This document shows positions 1 through 10,435 of a stretch of 64,000 nt of DNA, in pieces. The DNA is taken from positions 248,001 through 312,000 of the forward strand of contig CM065886.1 of NCBI GenBank assembly GCA_033439255.1. The letters are read 5' to 3'. Under the pieces are notes generated by a model, which had not been told where the DNA came from, ran no database searches, and worked only from the letters and a program-made list of their open reading frames with translations. Both the position numbers and the translations under genes were made by a program. This DNA comes from Hericium rajendrae. Its lineage: Eukaryota > Basidiomycota > Agaricomycetes > Russulales > Hericiaceae. Each line of letters opens with the position of its first letter. The stretch's first letter is position 1.

Positions 1-2800
1 TTTGAACGCACTGGAAGATGAAGGCTTCCTCGTGATCTGCTATATCGTCACGCTCTGAGGATGCATCGTCGGGATTGTATATATTGGCCAGGTGCGTGTA
101 CACCTCCCTGTTCCGCTTTGCCCAGGATAGGAACGGGCTATGCAGCTTGCTACGGAGCTCAGCATCGCTGCCATTCAGAATATCAAGGAGAGAATTGCGT
201 GGCATGCGAAGTTCGCGTTCTAGCCTAATCATAATTCAGTACAAGCCGCTACGTCGGTCGAACATCACACTCACAGCATATTGTATGATGTTACTTCGTC
301 CATTCCTCCAACATAGAAAAGAGACAACATCGCATCCCAATCATGCCTACCTTCTGCTTCGAGCTTGTTTACTGAGCCTGTACTTCGAGTGAAGGCACCG
401 TCGGCGCACGCGAGTAACAAAGAAAGCTTGCTTTTCATGATCTCAGCATGTTTCTCATCAGCGTATACCTTGGCCCATGGTTCTTCGGAAACCTGTCGAT
501 ATTGATTATAGAGCTCACCCCGGAGCCCGTCGAGGGCAGAACCGACCGGGGGCAGCTTCTCCTGCAACACGGGATGAATTCGCTGCGAAGATGTCGTCGA
601 CATGACGTGGACTTACTGATGTCGTCCACTCTTTGACCCATCTGAAGGATGTGAGGTCGTCGTATAAGCTGCACATCTCCTCGAACTTATCTTGACCCTT
701 ATACAATGGCGGCCTGCTGCGTTCATCTTTCTCGAATATGTAATTTGTGTCCATAAGTGCCGAGCGGTGCACCAGCCAAGTTATTATGGACGGATCGGGG
801 GTTTCGATGCTTCTCTGGGGTTTCAACTTCGCAAAACTGCATCGACAACACATCATAATATGCACTAGCAGTAATGACACACAACTCACGCGGAACAGGA
901 CCAGGCCTTTGTTTTGGACTCAATACTTGATACTGCGCTGCCTGCCTTGTTGCCTGCCTTCGCAGCGGGGGGTTTACTCGATACACTTATACGATATAGC
1001 ACGTCAGCCCAACGGACGGCGTGGAGAGCACAATGCAAATGAAGAACTTACGATGGCAATACCGACTTGCTGAACGGAGCAAACAGGGTCAACGGCGGAA
1101 CGAGCAGATTCCTGAGAATACTCACGACCGTGTTCTGGGTTTTCCGTCCACAGGTAAGGTCCCACCTTTCGTCGTCGTCGTCTTTTCTTTGGGTGCCATC
1201 TGGTCCTCGGCGAATGAAGACTCTGGTGTGAGAGGATGGATTTCATCGGAACTGTCAGTCGTACTAATACCAAAAAACATGCATCAGCTGCGTGCCATCA
1301 AGATTCAGGAACCACGAACCTTGAGTCGTCCGACTTATCGATGTCCTTTGCCCACTCTTCGATGTCTGCGGTCCACGTTCCACGATCGTAATCCGAGCGC
1401 CATTCAAGCCTGTGGAGTTGCGCGCGAGAGATACTGCTCCAAATACCCAAGAATTGAGGACGCAGCGCGAGGAAAAACTGGGAGAATAGAAGCGAAGAAT
1501 GCGGGTGCGCAAGATCAAAGACGCCTTGCACAGCCGCCGCTTGGGCTGTCAGCCCCGAGACATTGCCGGCTGGCTTAATGATATGCACGATTGGCTATTG
1601 TTCTCTGTAAATGGGAGGCTTCTTTAGAAGCACCGACTCACTCACCAGTCTTCCATCATCGCTTGGAGGATCTAGCCAACCGATGTACACGCGGACGCCG
1701 GATCCGATAGCAGACACCTCGAGGCCCACCACAGGGAGCTCGATGCCCCATACGCGCCGTTGATAGGCGACACTCGCAATGTATGCGACAATATTGCTCG
1801 AGTCTGCGATACAGATGACAGGGAAATGAACATTCGGCCAGACACGCTGCCCTGTCAGAATCTGCGTATACAGTGGAAGGTCGAGCACGGGCTTATCCCC
1901 TTGCGGTACCCTCCCGGCGTGTCGATCACGTATGGCCTGCAAGTGTTCTGGGTTATAGAGTTGATGTCCCGTATCGGCGTACCATTGGAATGACTTTTCG
2001 GAAGTGTTATCTTCATTGCTGCTGCTTTCACCGTCTTCGTCGTCGGGATCAGTGGAGGCAGGCTGAAGCAATTCGTCGTCTGTACAATGCTCTTCTGCAG
2101 TATCACCGGGAGTGCCGTCGTCGTCACCATCATCGTCATCATCATCGATGTCGTCACTGTCGCCGTCACCGGCGGACGGGCTGATGTCGGAGTCGTCATC
2201 TACATCCAGCTCCACCGTATCGCCTGTAGCCGAGGGCTGTGTGGCGTCCAGGGAGAAATCTAGGCGACTGCTTTGCATCTCTTGCAAATGTAGAATAGAG
2301 TCATCTGCCACGAGTGAGATGAGCATCGTCGCGACGCCATGGTCGGCGTCGAAGCCTTTCGGCCAGATAAACGGAACTGAGACGCTGCGAATCTGAGCAT
2401 CAGTAAATTTAACATACAGAGACAAATTGCCATACCTAACAGAGCACTCTTCATGGCATACACGAGCTAGCGTCCGAAACAACGGAAACATGAACATGTC
2501 CGTACGCCTGCGCTCCCCGCCATCCAGAGCGATTCGGGCGCAGTCAGCCATGGCCGCAGACGTCATCAAGACCAGATTCAAAACATCCTGTAGCAGGTCT
2601 CGATCTTGACTTTCACCGTCTACATGACAATTCTGCAGAGATACTTCCTCTAATTGGCCTTGAGCTATGGAAGATAAAGTGGAGCGTTTGATGTGGGCTA
2701 GAGAAGCGGGTAATGGCCGAGAAATTAGCTGGGATAACTCGCGTACATCCTGCGGTACGTTGTCTAAGTCTTGAAAGGACGTGTGCAGAAATACAGACAT
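1..2800 (-). CDS. Large acidic-linker protein, copy A (partial, runs off left edge)
   Basis: This is copy A of a large gene family found three times here (see 17659-21228 and 25168-29100). The start is the ATG at 2800 (MSVFLHTSF). Exon 1 is 2800-2436 and ends in a split AG/C codon; exon 2 runs 2384-1646, and its GTGAGT donor is at the same place as in the other copies. Exon 2 holds the conserved FIWPKGFDADHGVATMLISL stretch, an Asp-rich linker (about residues 195-235), and the LPLYTQILTGQRVWPN and GIELPVVGLEVS blocks. Further exons (about 1594-1300, 890-620, 600-270) match the YADEKHAEIM and EAEGRHDWDAML blocks of copies B and C. The C-terminal domain lies beyond the window. No lesion was seen, but only two junctions were checked in detail. 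The function is unknown. Confidence 0.75.
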
Positions 2801-3317
2801 GGTAGGTCGAAATTGGAGTAGGAACGATAGGAAGGACGCAAATGGACCAGGAAGTCAAATGATGAAGCTTGAAGCTTGAAGCTGAAGATGAAGACGAGTC
2901 TCGAGTCTCACTATAGTTGTGTATGCCGGCACAATGGCGCCCATTTACGTTGTGAACGGCCCGGCCCGGTGCAGTAGCCGGCAGCCATTGTCATTCTGAA
3001 GTTTCAGTTTTCGTTATCCTGGGATTCCTGGCATCCTGCCTCTTCTCAGTCACAAAGCCATCTCGAAGGTTTATCGTATTTCTGCTATTTGACGAACGCA
3101 AGCGCTGACGTTATGGCCCAAAAATCTGCCATAAGTCGTTCAAAAAGACGCTCATCTCTATCTCGCATCATCATGGCCTTTATCAATTGCAGACGTCGAA
3201 TGAATGCTTCCTGAACGTTGACAATAGGTCAGACTTGGAAGTACTGCTCTTCACAGTCAAGAGATACTCCTCAATTTGACGAGGTACGTCTTACATTGAC
3301 GTATTACCTTCCACGGA
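2801..3317. promoter_or_regulatory. Upstream region of copy A
   Basis: This gap lies between the start of the copy A gene and the SDR relic. On the minus strand near 2920-2950 it keeps the GGCGCCATTGTGCCGGCA-type segment that also lies just upstream of copies B and C (about 17565 and 25045). That conservation suggests a shared core promoter; this is inference from the three-way similarity. No coding sequence was seen. Confidence 0.4.
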
Positions 3318-4048
3318 CTCAAAGCAGAGAAGCGCCGAGGCGTAATGCCTGACCGCCGATGGTTATGACACGCAATTCGGCATCAACGTTCTGGTGCGCC
3401 ACTACTTATCACCCTGCTCATGCCCGTATTCCTCGACACCGCGAACGCAAGCCGACACGCCGACGTGTGGGTCACGGTGCTCACACCGGCCGCGCACGAA
3501 CTGACGACGCAGCTCGACTTCGCGACCCTGCGCGACTGCGGGAAGCGCCAGAAGAAGGGCACACAGTTTCTGTACGGGAAGAACGAGTTTCTGCGTGCTC
3601 ACTCTTCTGTCTCCAGAATGCATATTTTAATTCAGAGTTGCTTCCCAGGAAACCGTGCTGCTTGCCAAGGAGCTACAAGGACCAGAGTGTCCTATCCAAT
3701 TGCGTGCTCGCAGACGTCGTCAAGGCTGATTCTCAGCGGCACTTGACGCGTTTACAGCGTTGGTTCCTCTTACTTTGAGAGAGCAGCATTCTGATTTGGG
3801 ATGGACAGGACTTACTGCTGTACTGTGTGTCGAACTGCGTCCTACGTCCCTCTATGCCGCGACGGCCCTCGACTCCAGAGGCGTGCATGGTGCAACACGT
3901 ACCTGCTTCTGTTCGTTGTGGCTCGGATACTTCTCATCTTGACAGTACTTCATGATCTGGGCATGCCTCGGAAGAGCCCATAGCGGGACTGAGGATCCGC
4001 AGCTTGTTCAGGCCCTCGGGACCTGGTCGGAGGAGCAGGTCAAAAGAC
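3318..4048 (+). pseudogene. Short-chain dehydrogenase relic, copy A
   Basis: These are scrambled-frame remnants of an SDR (Rossmann-fold NAD(P)-dependent oxidoreductase) gene. Recognisable pieces are GYDTQFGINVL near 3360-3392, the AARTTQLDFATLRDCGKRQK-like segment with TQFLYGKNEF (the YxxxK active-site region, about 3500-3590), a VLADVVKADSQRHLTRLQRW tail near 3700-3765, and a DPQLVQALGTW-like C-terminus near 3990-4030. The first third, with the nucleotide-binding TGxxxGIG, is absent, and the pieces lie in different frames. It is divergent from the copy A large gene, as the SDR relics of copies B and C are from theirs. Confidence 0.8.
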
Positions 4049-4500
4049 CTATGAGCAGCCGCATCGCCCGTGCTGCCCACACATACCACAGACAACATGT
4101 GCACTGCATTGCGAAGTGATCAATGTTGAGGTGTCAGTTTCCTTTTTGCAGTTGATTGGGAAATATCAGGCCATCACCTACAAAAGCATCATATAATGGC
4201 TTGAAGACGGAGTACTCGGTATGCCGGACGAAAGTTGAACTTTCTTAATATCGATAGAGTACCTCTAGCCCTCCGAAACGGAATTGTAGTGATCTTGAGG
4301 AGAATATTGATCTTCTGATCTAAAGTATGTGTGGAAGAACTTGAAGTCGCGAGATATGTGAATGCCCAGAGGTAGCTGTAACATTATTGGTGCTTGTGAG
4401 ACAAATAATTGGTGCCAAAGACTATTCCTGCTGCCCACTTATCCCAGGCTGTAGCAAGACTGAACTTGCTCGAGCTTAATCGATACATCCTGAGGAAAGG
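4049..4500. other. Intergenic, nothing recognised
   Basis: Between the SDR relic and the tRNA gene I see no convincing coding or RNA feature. Confidence 0.5.
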
Positions 4501-4509
4501 AAAAAAAAA
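4501..4509 (-). terminator. RNA polymerase III terminator of the tRNA gene
   Basis: A run of nine A on the plus strand gives nine T on the minus strand, about 20 nt past the tRNA 3' end. This is the usual Pol III stop signal. Confidence 0.75.
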
Positions 4510-4528
4510 TCCGGGGGAAAGCCGATGA

Positions 4529-4610
4529 TGACCACCGCAGGGGTCGAACCTGCAATCTCCTGATTCCAAATAAATCGTAGTCAGACGCGATGCCATTTCG
4601 CCAGGCGGCC
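4529..4610 (-). tRNA. tRNA-Arg(ACG) with a 10-nt intron
   Basis: Read on the minus strand this 82-nt gene folds as a tRNA. The 7-bp acceptor stem (GGCCGCC with GGTGGTC, two or three GU pairs) is followed by discriminator A at 4529. The A box TGGCGAAATGG and B box GGTTCGACCCC are perfect. The anticodon stem TCTGA/TCAGG encloses CTACGA plus a 10-nt intron inserted after the base 3' of the anticodon ACG, so it should read arginine CGN codons after inosine editing. The order of A box, CTACGA loop and B box resembles the tRNA-Arg(ACG) of yeast. A Pol III T-run follows. The intron makes it a substrate for the splicing endonuclease and the ligase encoded next door. Confidence 0.92.
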
Positions 4611-4815
4611 ATGATTTCCACATAATAGATGTAGAAGATCTTTTCGCCCCACGGTAGTCGACATTTTCGTTGTCGAGACCTTGAAGTGTTGATCGTAGGA
4701 CATGCTGTGCTTGAAATATATCATACGAATTGAAGATGGCTGAGCTTATGCATCGATGATAAGCGTATGAGTACTGGCTAGCGTACAAGAAACATAGGTA
4801 TATGCTGCTCTTCGT

Positions 4816-7419
4816 CTAGACAAGTCCCTTGATTCTTCCACTCACATAGAACTCTGCGACTGGCACAGTGACGATGTCCTCCCGATTTGCGTCCTTCCTC
4901 CACTCCTCCACCAGGTCCTTCGCCTCGACAGGATTGACACTGCTGTCCTTGGTACCAACGGTGATGTGCAGTCGACTCCGTATGTCAGGGGGAAGCGTCG
5001 CAAGGAACTCATGCCCGTGTTGCCCATCGTCTTGCTCCGGGTTCTGAAGCTCGAGATCCTCGACCACGGCCGCCATGATCCGCTCGTTGCACACGACGTT
5101 GCGCACAGCGAACTTGAACAACGGAGGACTTGAGAGCTTATGAAGAGCCTCGCATGTTTTCCACAGGTTCGGTTCTTCTTCGCGGGTCTTCAAATGGACG
5201 ACAGTGACATGTGGCCGCTTCGCGACACGCTGATCAGCCATCAAGTGCTGCCAGAGTTCTCTCGCCTTCTGCGGCACATTTTCCTCCTCGAACGCAGGCC
5301 CCAGAGCATGCTCGAGTCCCACTTCCGCCATCAACGCAAAGTACCGCGGCGGAGGCGGGCCCTTTATCTTCGTCTTCGCCTCCGGCTGTTGTGTGCTTGG
5401 GACATAATTTCTTGCGACCGCGAGCGCCTCCCCGATCTTCTCTCTGCTCGGCTTCTCGAGCCCGAGAATGCGCACGCAGCCGTTGACCGCGCGCTCGACG
5501 GCGTCCTCGAGGGACTCCGTGAGGTCCATCTCGATGCTCGCGTCGACCTCGTTGTCTGAAAGCTCCTCGGCGGTGTTGATAAAGTGCCAGATCACGTCCT
5601 CGTGCGTTTTGGCGAGCGGATCCGCACGCAGCGTCTGGTGGCGGTCGCCGCGCTCGTAGACGCGGTCTCCGCAGATGCGGGCGATTGTCGAGAGCGGCTG
5701 GTCGAACGACCAGTTCAGGGCTAGGAAGCGTGTCGGTGGGTGGTCCTTCTTGGTGAGATCGCGCAGTGCTTGGCGATGTTGGCGGAGGTGGTTGTTCCTT
5801 CTCATGTGGTCAGAAAGGTCACTCCTGTGAGAGAAATACAACACACTTGTCTGCAATCACTACATCGTAGGTCTGGAGCAGTTGCTTGACATTTTTGATG
5901 AAGGCAGGACCAGCCTTCTTAGCACGGACGTCATCACTCTGAGTGTGTCCGAAACCAAAGAGATGCACGAGTGCAACGGCGATAGTGGTTTTGCCTGGAG
6001 AGTCAAGATCAACTCCTAACCAGTCAAGGGAAAATGCAGACTTACCGCAGCCAGGAATGGCGACCGGCATGATGATTGTCTTCCCGAACTTCTTGCCATC
6101 TGCACTCCCCGACACATCCTCCCGAGTGCGCTCCAGTTGCTGCTGGCCCTTCTTTCCGGTTTCTGATTCCATATAAGCCAAGAATCTGTTCCTCGTCCCA
6201 ATGATGCCCTTTCCCTTAGTGTAGTCCTTGAACTGCATCTTATCCCGCTTGATCTCCTTCGCCACCCAGTCTACGTACAGCCGCGTCTCGGGGCGCGTCA
6301 TCTTCGACTTGGGAATATTCGCCGCCACAATCGAGCCATTCGCCGCGAGCAGCTTCTTCGTCGCCTCGCGCCAGTCCCGGTACATCATGTACGGCTCGTC
6401 GAACTTGACCTTGAAAAAGAACGAAGAGCCCGCTTTATATGGCGATGCGCCGCGCCCGCCCCTGCTGCCCGTTGGAGGCTCGGAAACAGTGGTGCGCACG
6501 ACGAAACCCTCGAGGGCCTCGCCCTGCCATTCGCCCGTCCTGGAAATTTCCTCGGTAAAGGACTTCACTTCGGGGATGGTGTTCAGGACTGTGAAAGGGG
6601 TAGGGATAAAACCCCATTCCTTGGCGAAGGCGATGACGAAATCGGGCGGCATAGTCTTGAAGTTCCTTGAACATTCGTTGAGGCCATGTAGACGGAGGCC
6701 GGCCTTCTCGGGTGGGTAGGGAAGGACATGTTCTTCAAACGAGTCATCGCAGAGCTGGCGGGAACGTTGTGAGCCATTTGCGTTATTCCGTATGATACAG
6801 ATAGCAAACCTCAAGGACAGCGGTCCAATTATTGTCCCAAAGTACTTTGGCAAACTCCTGGGTCGTCTTTCCTGCGGATTCGAGGTGCGTGTGAAGCCAC
6901 CGTTCGCCTGCTTCGGCATGGCTCTCAGGCTGGCCTTCTACTGGACCCAGCGAGTGTTTTGAAGTCACGACCAGTTTGGAGGGCGTTAACGCCGCGCTGA
7001 AGATAATGCAACCATTAGATTTGAGCGTGAGGAGATATGGAGGTTTTGTATGAGATTCCAGTGAGCCCCACTAGGGCGAAGATTAGCTCAATGGATGGGA
7101 AAGCGAATGAATGACGCACTGCTGTCCATGGAACCTCTCCGATGTTGAAGAACTTGTCGTATCCACGAGCTACTATACGATACCTTCTTGATTTGCCCTC
7201 CTTGTCCAGCTCGGTGGTAAACAGTCCGCGCGCAAGGGTAGGAAAAGGAGATGGAATGTCGTAGTACTTGAACTCGTTCATTTTCCAACTCTGGATGATC
7301 ATCTCCGGAGCTGCAGGGGCATTGTATTCCGAGTAACGAACGAGCTTAGGTTTTGATTTATGCAATCGGAAGAGCTCCTCTATGAGTTCAGAGTCGTCTG
7401 GGTCGAAAACGGGTGCCAT
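4816..7419 (-). CDS. TRL1: tRNA ligase (fungal Trl1 type)
   Basis: This multifunctional RNA ligase joins tRNA halves after intron removal and, in fungi, also splices HAC1/XBP1-type mRNA. Five exons were rebuilt (7419-7120, 7070-6810, 6754-6046, 5994-5847, 5797-4816), giving 799 aa; all junctions are GT-AG and in frame. The N-terminal adenylyltransferase domain has YDKFFNIGEVPWT and the nucleophile lysine in LKSNG (codon 7022-7020). The central kinase P-loop, PGCGKTTIAVAL, is split by intron 5995-6045. The C-terminal cyclic phosphodiesterase domain has both HxT motifs (HVTVVH and HITVGT). Length and order fit the family. The ATG at 7419 opens MAPVFDPDDSELIEELFRLH. An intron-bearing tRNA gene lies about 200 bp past its stop. 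Confidence 0.96.
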
Positions 7420-8013
7420 CGTGGTCGTTGATCGCCAGAGTCTGAGCGGTGATGTGATATAGAGATGTGGGTGAATTCCTTGGATCCGATGAATCACTAC
7501 GATGAGTCTGAGAACAGGGTGAGATGGGCGTCATACCCTGTGCAGTGAGTCAAACCCTACAAACGCGATAGTACACACAGTTTAGAGGACTACGTTATGT
7601 GATACTTTTGGCTTCAAACAGTGGCTTCGAATGATATATCAGCAGTCATGAGACAAAATCGAGATAGTTATACGCACAAGCTAATGCTGTCTCATGGAGG
7701 AGAAAAACAAAACGTTAACTTTGAAAGATATAGGGTCAGTCAACGCCATGACGTCGGGCAAGATCTTATCTTATCTATTCAGTCTCAACAATACGTCGGT
7801 TACTGCAGTGCCAGTTCGCCTACATCAAGGCCTATATACCCCATACTACATACCCCATAACAGGCCATCACAAGCATTCTATACCCAACATAGCCCCGCA
7901 GCAACATAGCCCCGAAATTCACTCTATGCTCTTTTTCTTACTCCAGTAGTCGTCTCATACTGTAACATCAAGAATAAAGGCCGCTACAGTGGCGTCTTCA
8001 TCTGAGGACCACC
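7420..8013. promoter_or_regulatory. Divergent intergenic region TRL1 / EXO70
   Basis: These 594 bp separate the TRL1 start (leftward) from the EXO70 start (rightward), so both promoters and 5' UTRs should lie here. The only visible coding potential is short shadow ORFs. No TATA box was called with confidence. Confidence 0.6.
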
Positions 8014-10375
8014 ATGGATGACGAAACGGCTGAGATTGAGCTGGTGCGTTTCAGGTCCTTTATGTGTTGCCAAATTCTGACGAGGGAATACAATCACGAA
8101 TAGCTGGAGCAGAATCTAAACAAGACACGCCAGATTTCGCAGCGGATGACCTGTGAGTCTCGACTTCATTCCGCGCCGTGCTAGAGTTCTCACATTGTCC
8201 AGCAATATTGACCAGCTTCGACGGTCGACTGGTCAAACTTGAGAAATCCATCTTGCCATTGTATAACTCAACACAGATCCTGACGAAGCGAGGAAACAGT
8301 ACGTATCACTTCTATATGAGTTGTCCATTCAACTCAACAGTGTTGAAGATATCGAAAGCGCGCTGCAAAAGATCTATGAAGTTGCGAGCAATCAGGAAGG
8401 AATTGCCGCAGAAGAGGCATTGATCCTCCGAGGGTAAGTTCTGTGTGTGCCTCTCGAACGCTGATGCCTGACACCCGCCAAGTCCTCAACCAGAACAGCT
8501 GCAAACATATACAGATGCTCTGGAGCGCTTAAACGCAAGCATAGCATTCAACTCGCTAGACCGAGATTCACGAGATACGGTAATTTCTTCGGGTTCCATC
8601 TGTTAGCTCGACCTTCTGACCGAATTGATCGGTAGGCCCGCCTTGTGGAGACCGGTGCCAAGAAGCTCGCACAGCTCTTCACCAAGCTCGTCGCTGAGGG
8701 TTCATCAGGTTCACCCCCCGGCGGGCCTGAATTTGAACCATCACCTCTCCCCTCATCCATCCTCGCGACTCTACGACCGCTCGTCGCCTTCCTTCGTCGC
8801 CTTCCATTACCGTCTACTCACCCTTCTCACCCTGCAGCCAACGCGATTCTGTCGACTCTCAAGGATGCACAGCGGGGCTTTGCTGACATGAGAGGTAACT
8901 GGGGGAAGAAATGTCTAGAGATGCATGGGCGCAGAGTCGTGGAGCGTGCCGAAACACTCAATGGCATTGCGGCGGGAAAAGAGCTTGGGAAATGGTTGGG
9001 CCATTTGCTTGATGTCATCGAGGTAAGTCTCGAATATCGCTTTCAGAAAGTACGGCGATCTAGATGTCCTCTGTCTATAGGATGAGTACGCCCTCCTCAG
9101 GGAGCTTGCGCCGCTCCCAGGCTTGTCCAACCTCACGTCTGCCTATAACACCTTCCTCACTCCCCTCATCACCCTCTTCAATTCGACTCTCTCGTCTTTA
9201 TCCTCTCTCATCAAGCGATCGCTGCACCGCTACACCTTCCTCGCGCTCTCTGCCTATGGCTCGCTGTCGGCGGCCCAAGGGCGATGGGACGAACTCATCA
9301 CCCGCCGCGCCGAGCGGAAGGAGAACGAGCTCAAGGACAGCTTGCACGCGCTGCGCGGCGTGTGCCTGCGCAGCTTCCCCGAGTTCCTCGCGGACGTCAA
9401 GATGGCCGCGCTTGGAAAGGGCGGCGAGCTCGGGACTGGGCTTGCTGATTTCACATCTTCAGTAGGTGTTAATTGGTTTCCGTGCGCATACATCGCCTGA
9501 CCCTCGTTGACAGACGGTGAAGTATCTTGAGCAGATACCAGAAGTGCGAGATGCCGTTGGCTCTGCGCTGCTGACGCTGGGTGACGGGAACTGGCGTATG
9601 GGCGACGGTGTCCAAGTGAACAAGGGCCCGAAGCTGGCGGAAGGAAACGAGAGGATCATACTGGAACACTACGTTTGTGAGTCTTTCGTCCTGATTCTAG
9701 TGTTCGCTGCCCGAATGTATTATGTGCAGATGACGTCGTGTCAACGACGATCACTAGCCTTACGGCCCTCTCGCGCACATCACGCCGACCGGCCTTTGGC
9801 TCCGTCTTCCTCCTGAACAACATCTCCTACCTGCGCGACCAGCTCCTCAAGCCCCGCGCGCCGCTCTACATTCTTCTCCCGCGTCCGACTCAAGACATGC
9901 TGAACTCAAACTTCCGCACTGCCAAGGCAGGATACTTCGACTCGAACTTCTCGCCGCTCATCCAGGCGCTGGCGGACGACAAGGACAAGGTCGGTAGCGG
10001 GAGCAAGTCCGCGACGAAGGAGAAGTTCACGCGGTTCTACGATCTGCTCGAGGAGGTCAAGGAGCGGCATAAGCTTGCGCGTGTTCTGGAGGATGACGAG
10101 GATAATCGGGAGATGTTGGCGGACGAGGTTGTCAAGCTGGTGGTTCCAACTCTGCAACGGTTTACGCAGAGGCAGAAGGAGAAGGAGTTCAGCAAAAGTC
10201 AGTGCGGCAGTTATAATCTTGACATTTGCTGATTCTGATTTTGCTCTGGAACAGATCCTTCGAAATGTGGGTCCCTGTATCTAAGTCCTGGTTACCTCGG
10301 ACTAACTGTCCTTTCGCAGATATCAAGCTCTCTCCGGATGAAGTCGAGGCTCAGATTCGGAGTTTTTACCAGTAA
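8014..10375 (+). CDS. EXO70: Exocyst complex subunit Exo70
   Basis: Exo70 is the exocyst subunit that binds PI(4,5)P2 and Rho GTPases and tethers secretory vesicles at sites of polar growth. The start is the ATG at 8014 (MDDETAEIEL). Eleven exons were rebuilt: 8014-8043, 8104-8152, 8203-8302, 8341-8433, 8483-8579, 8636-9022, 9081-9461, 9514-9676, 9730-10197, 10255-10266, 10320-10375, giving 611 aa, close to the usual length. The N-terminus is coiled-coil-like (LLEQNLNKTRQISQRM). The conserved NNISYLRDQLL and C-terminal YIKLSPDEVEAQIRSFYQ are typical of the family. The third junction is the weak point: a GTACGT at 8299 looks like a better donor, but only GTATCA at 8303 keeps the frame, giving a 38-nt intron. 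Exon 10 is a 12-nt microexon. It converges on the SET gene, 60 bp away. Confidence 0.93.
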
Positions 10376-10435
10376 GGTTCCTATGTGTAGTGCTGTAATA
10401 TCAGAGATGTGGACTTTGGAATTTATCTATCTCTT

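Noticed and set aside
8299-8304. GTACGT at 8299 as the third EXO70 donor
   Set aside because: It fits the consensus better but breaks the frame to the next exon; GTATCA at 8303 keeps it. cDNA would decide.
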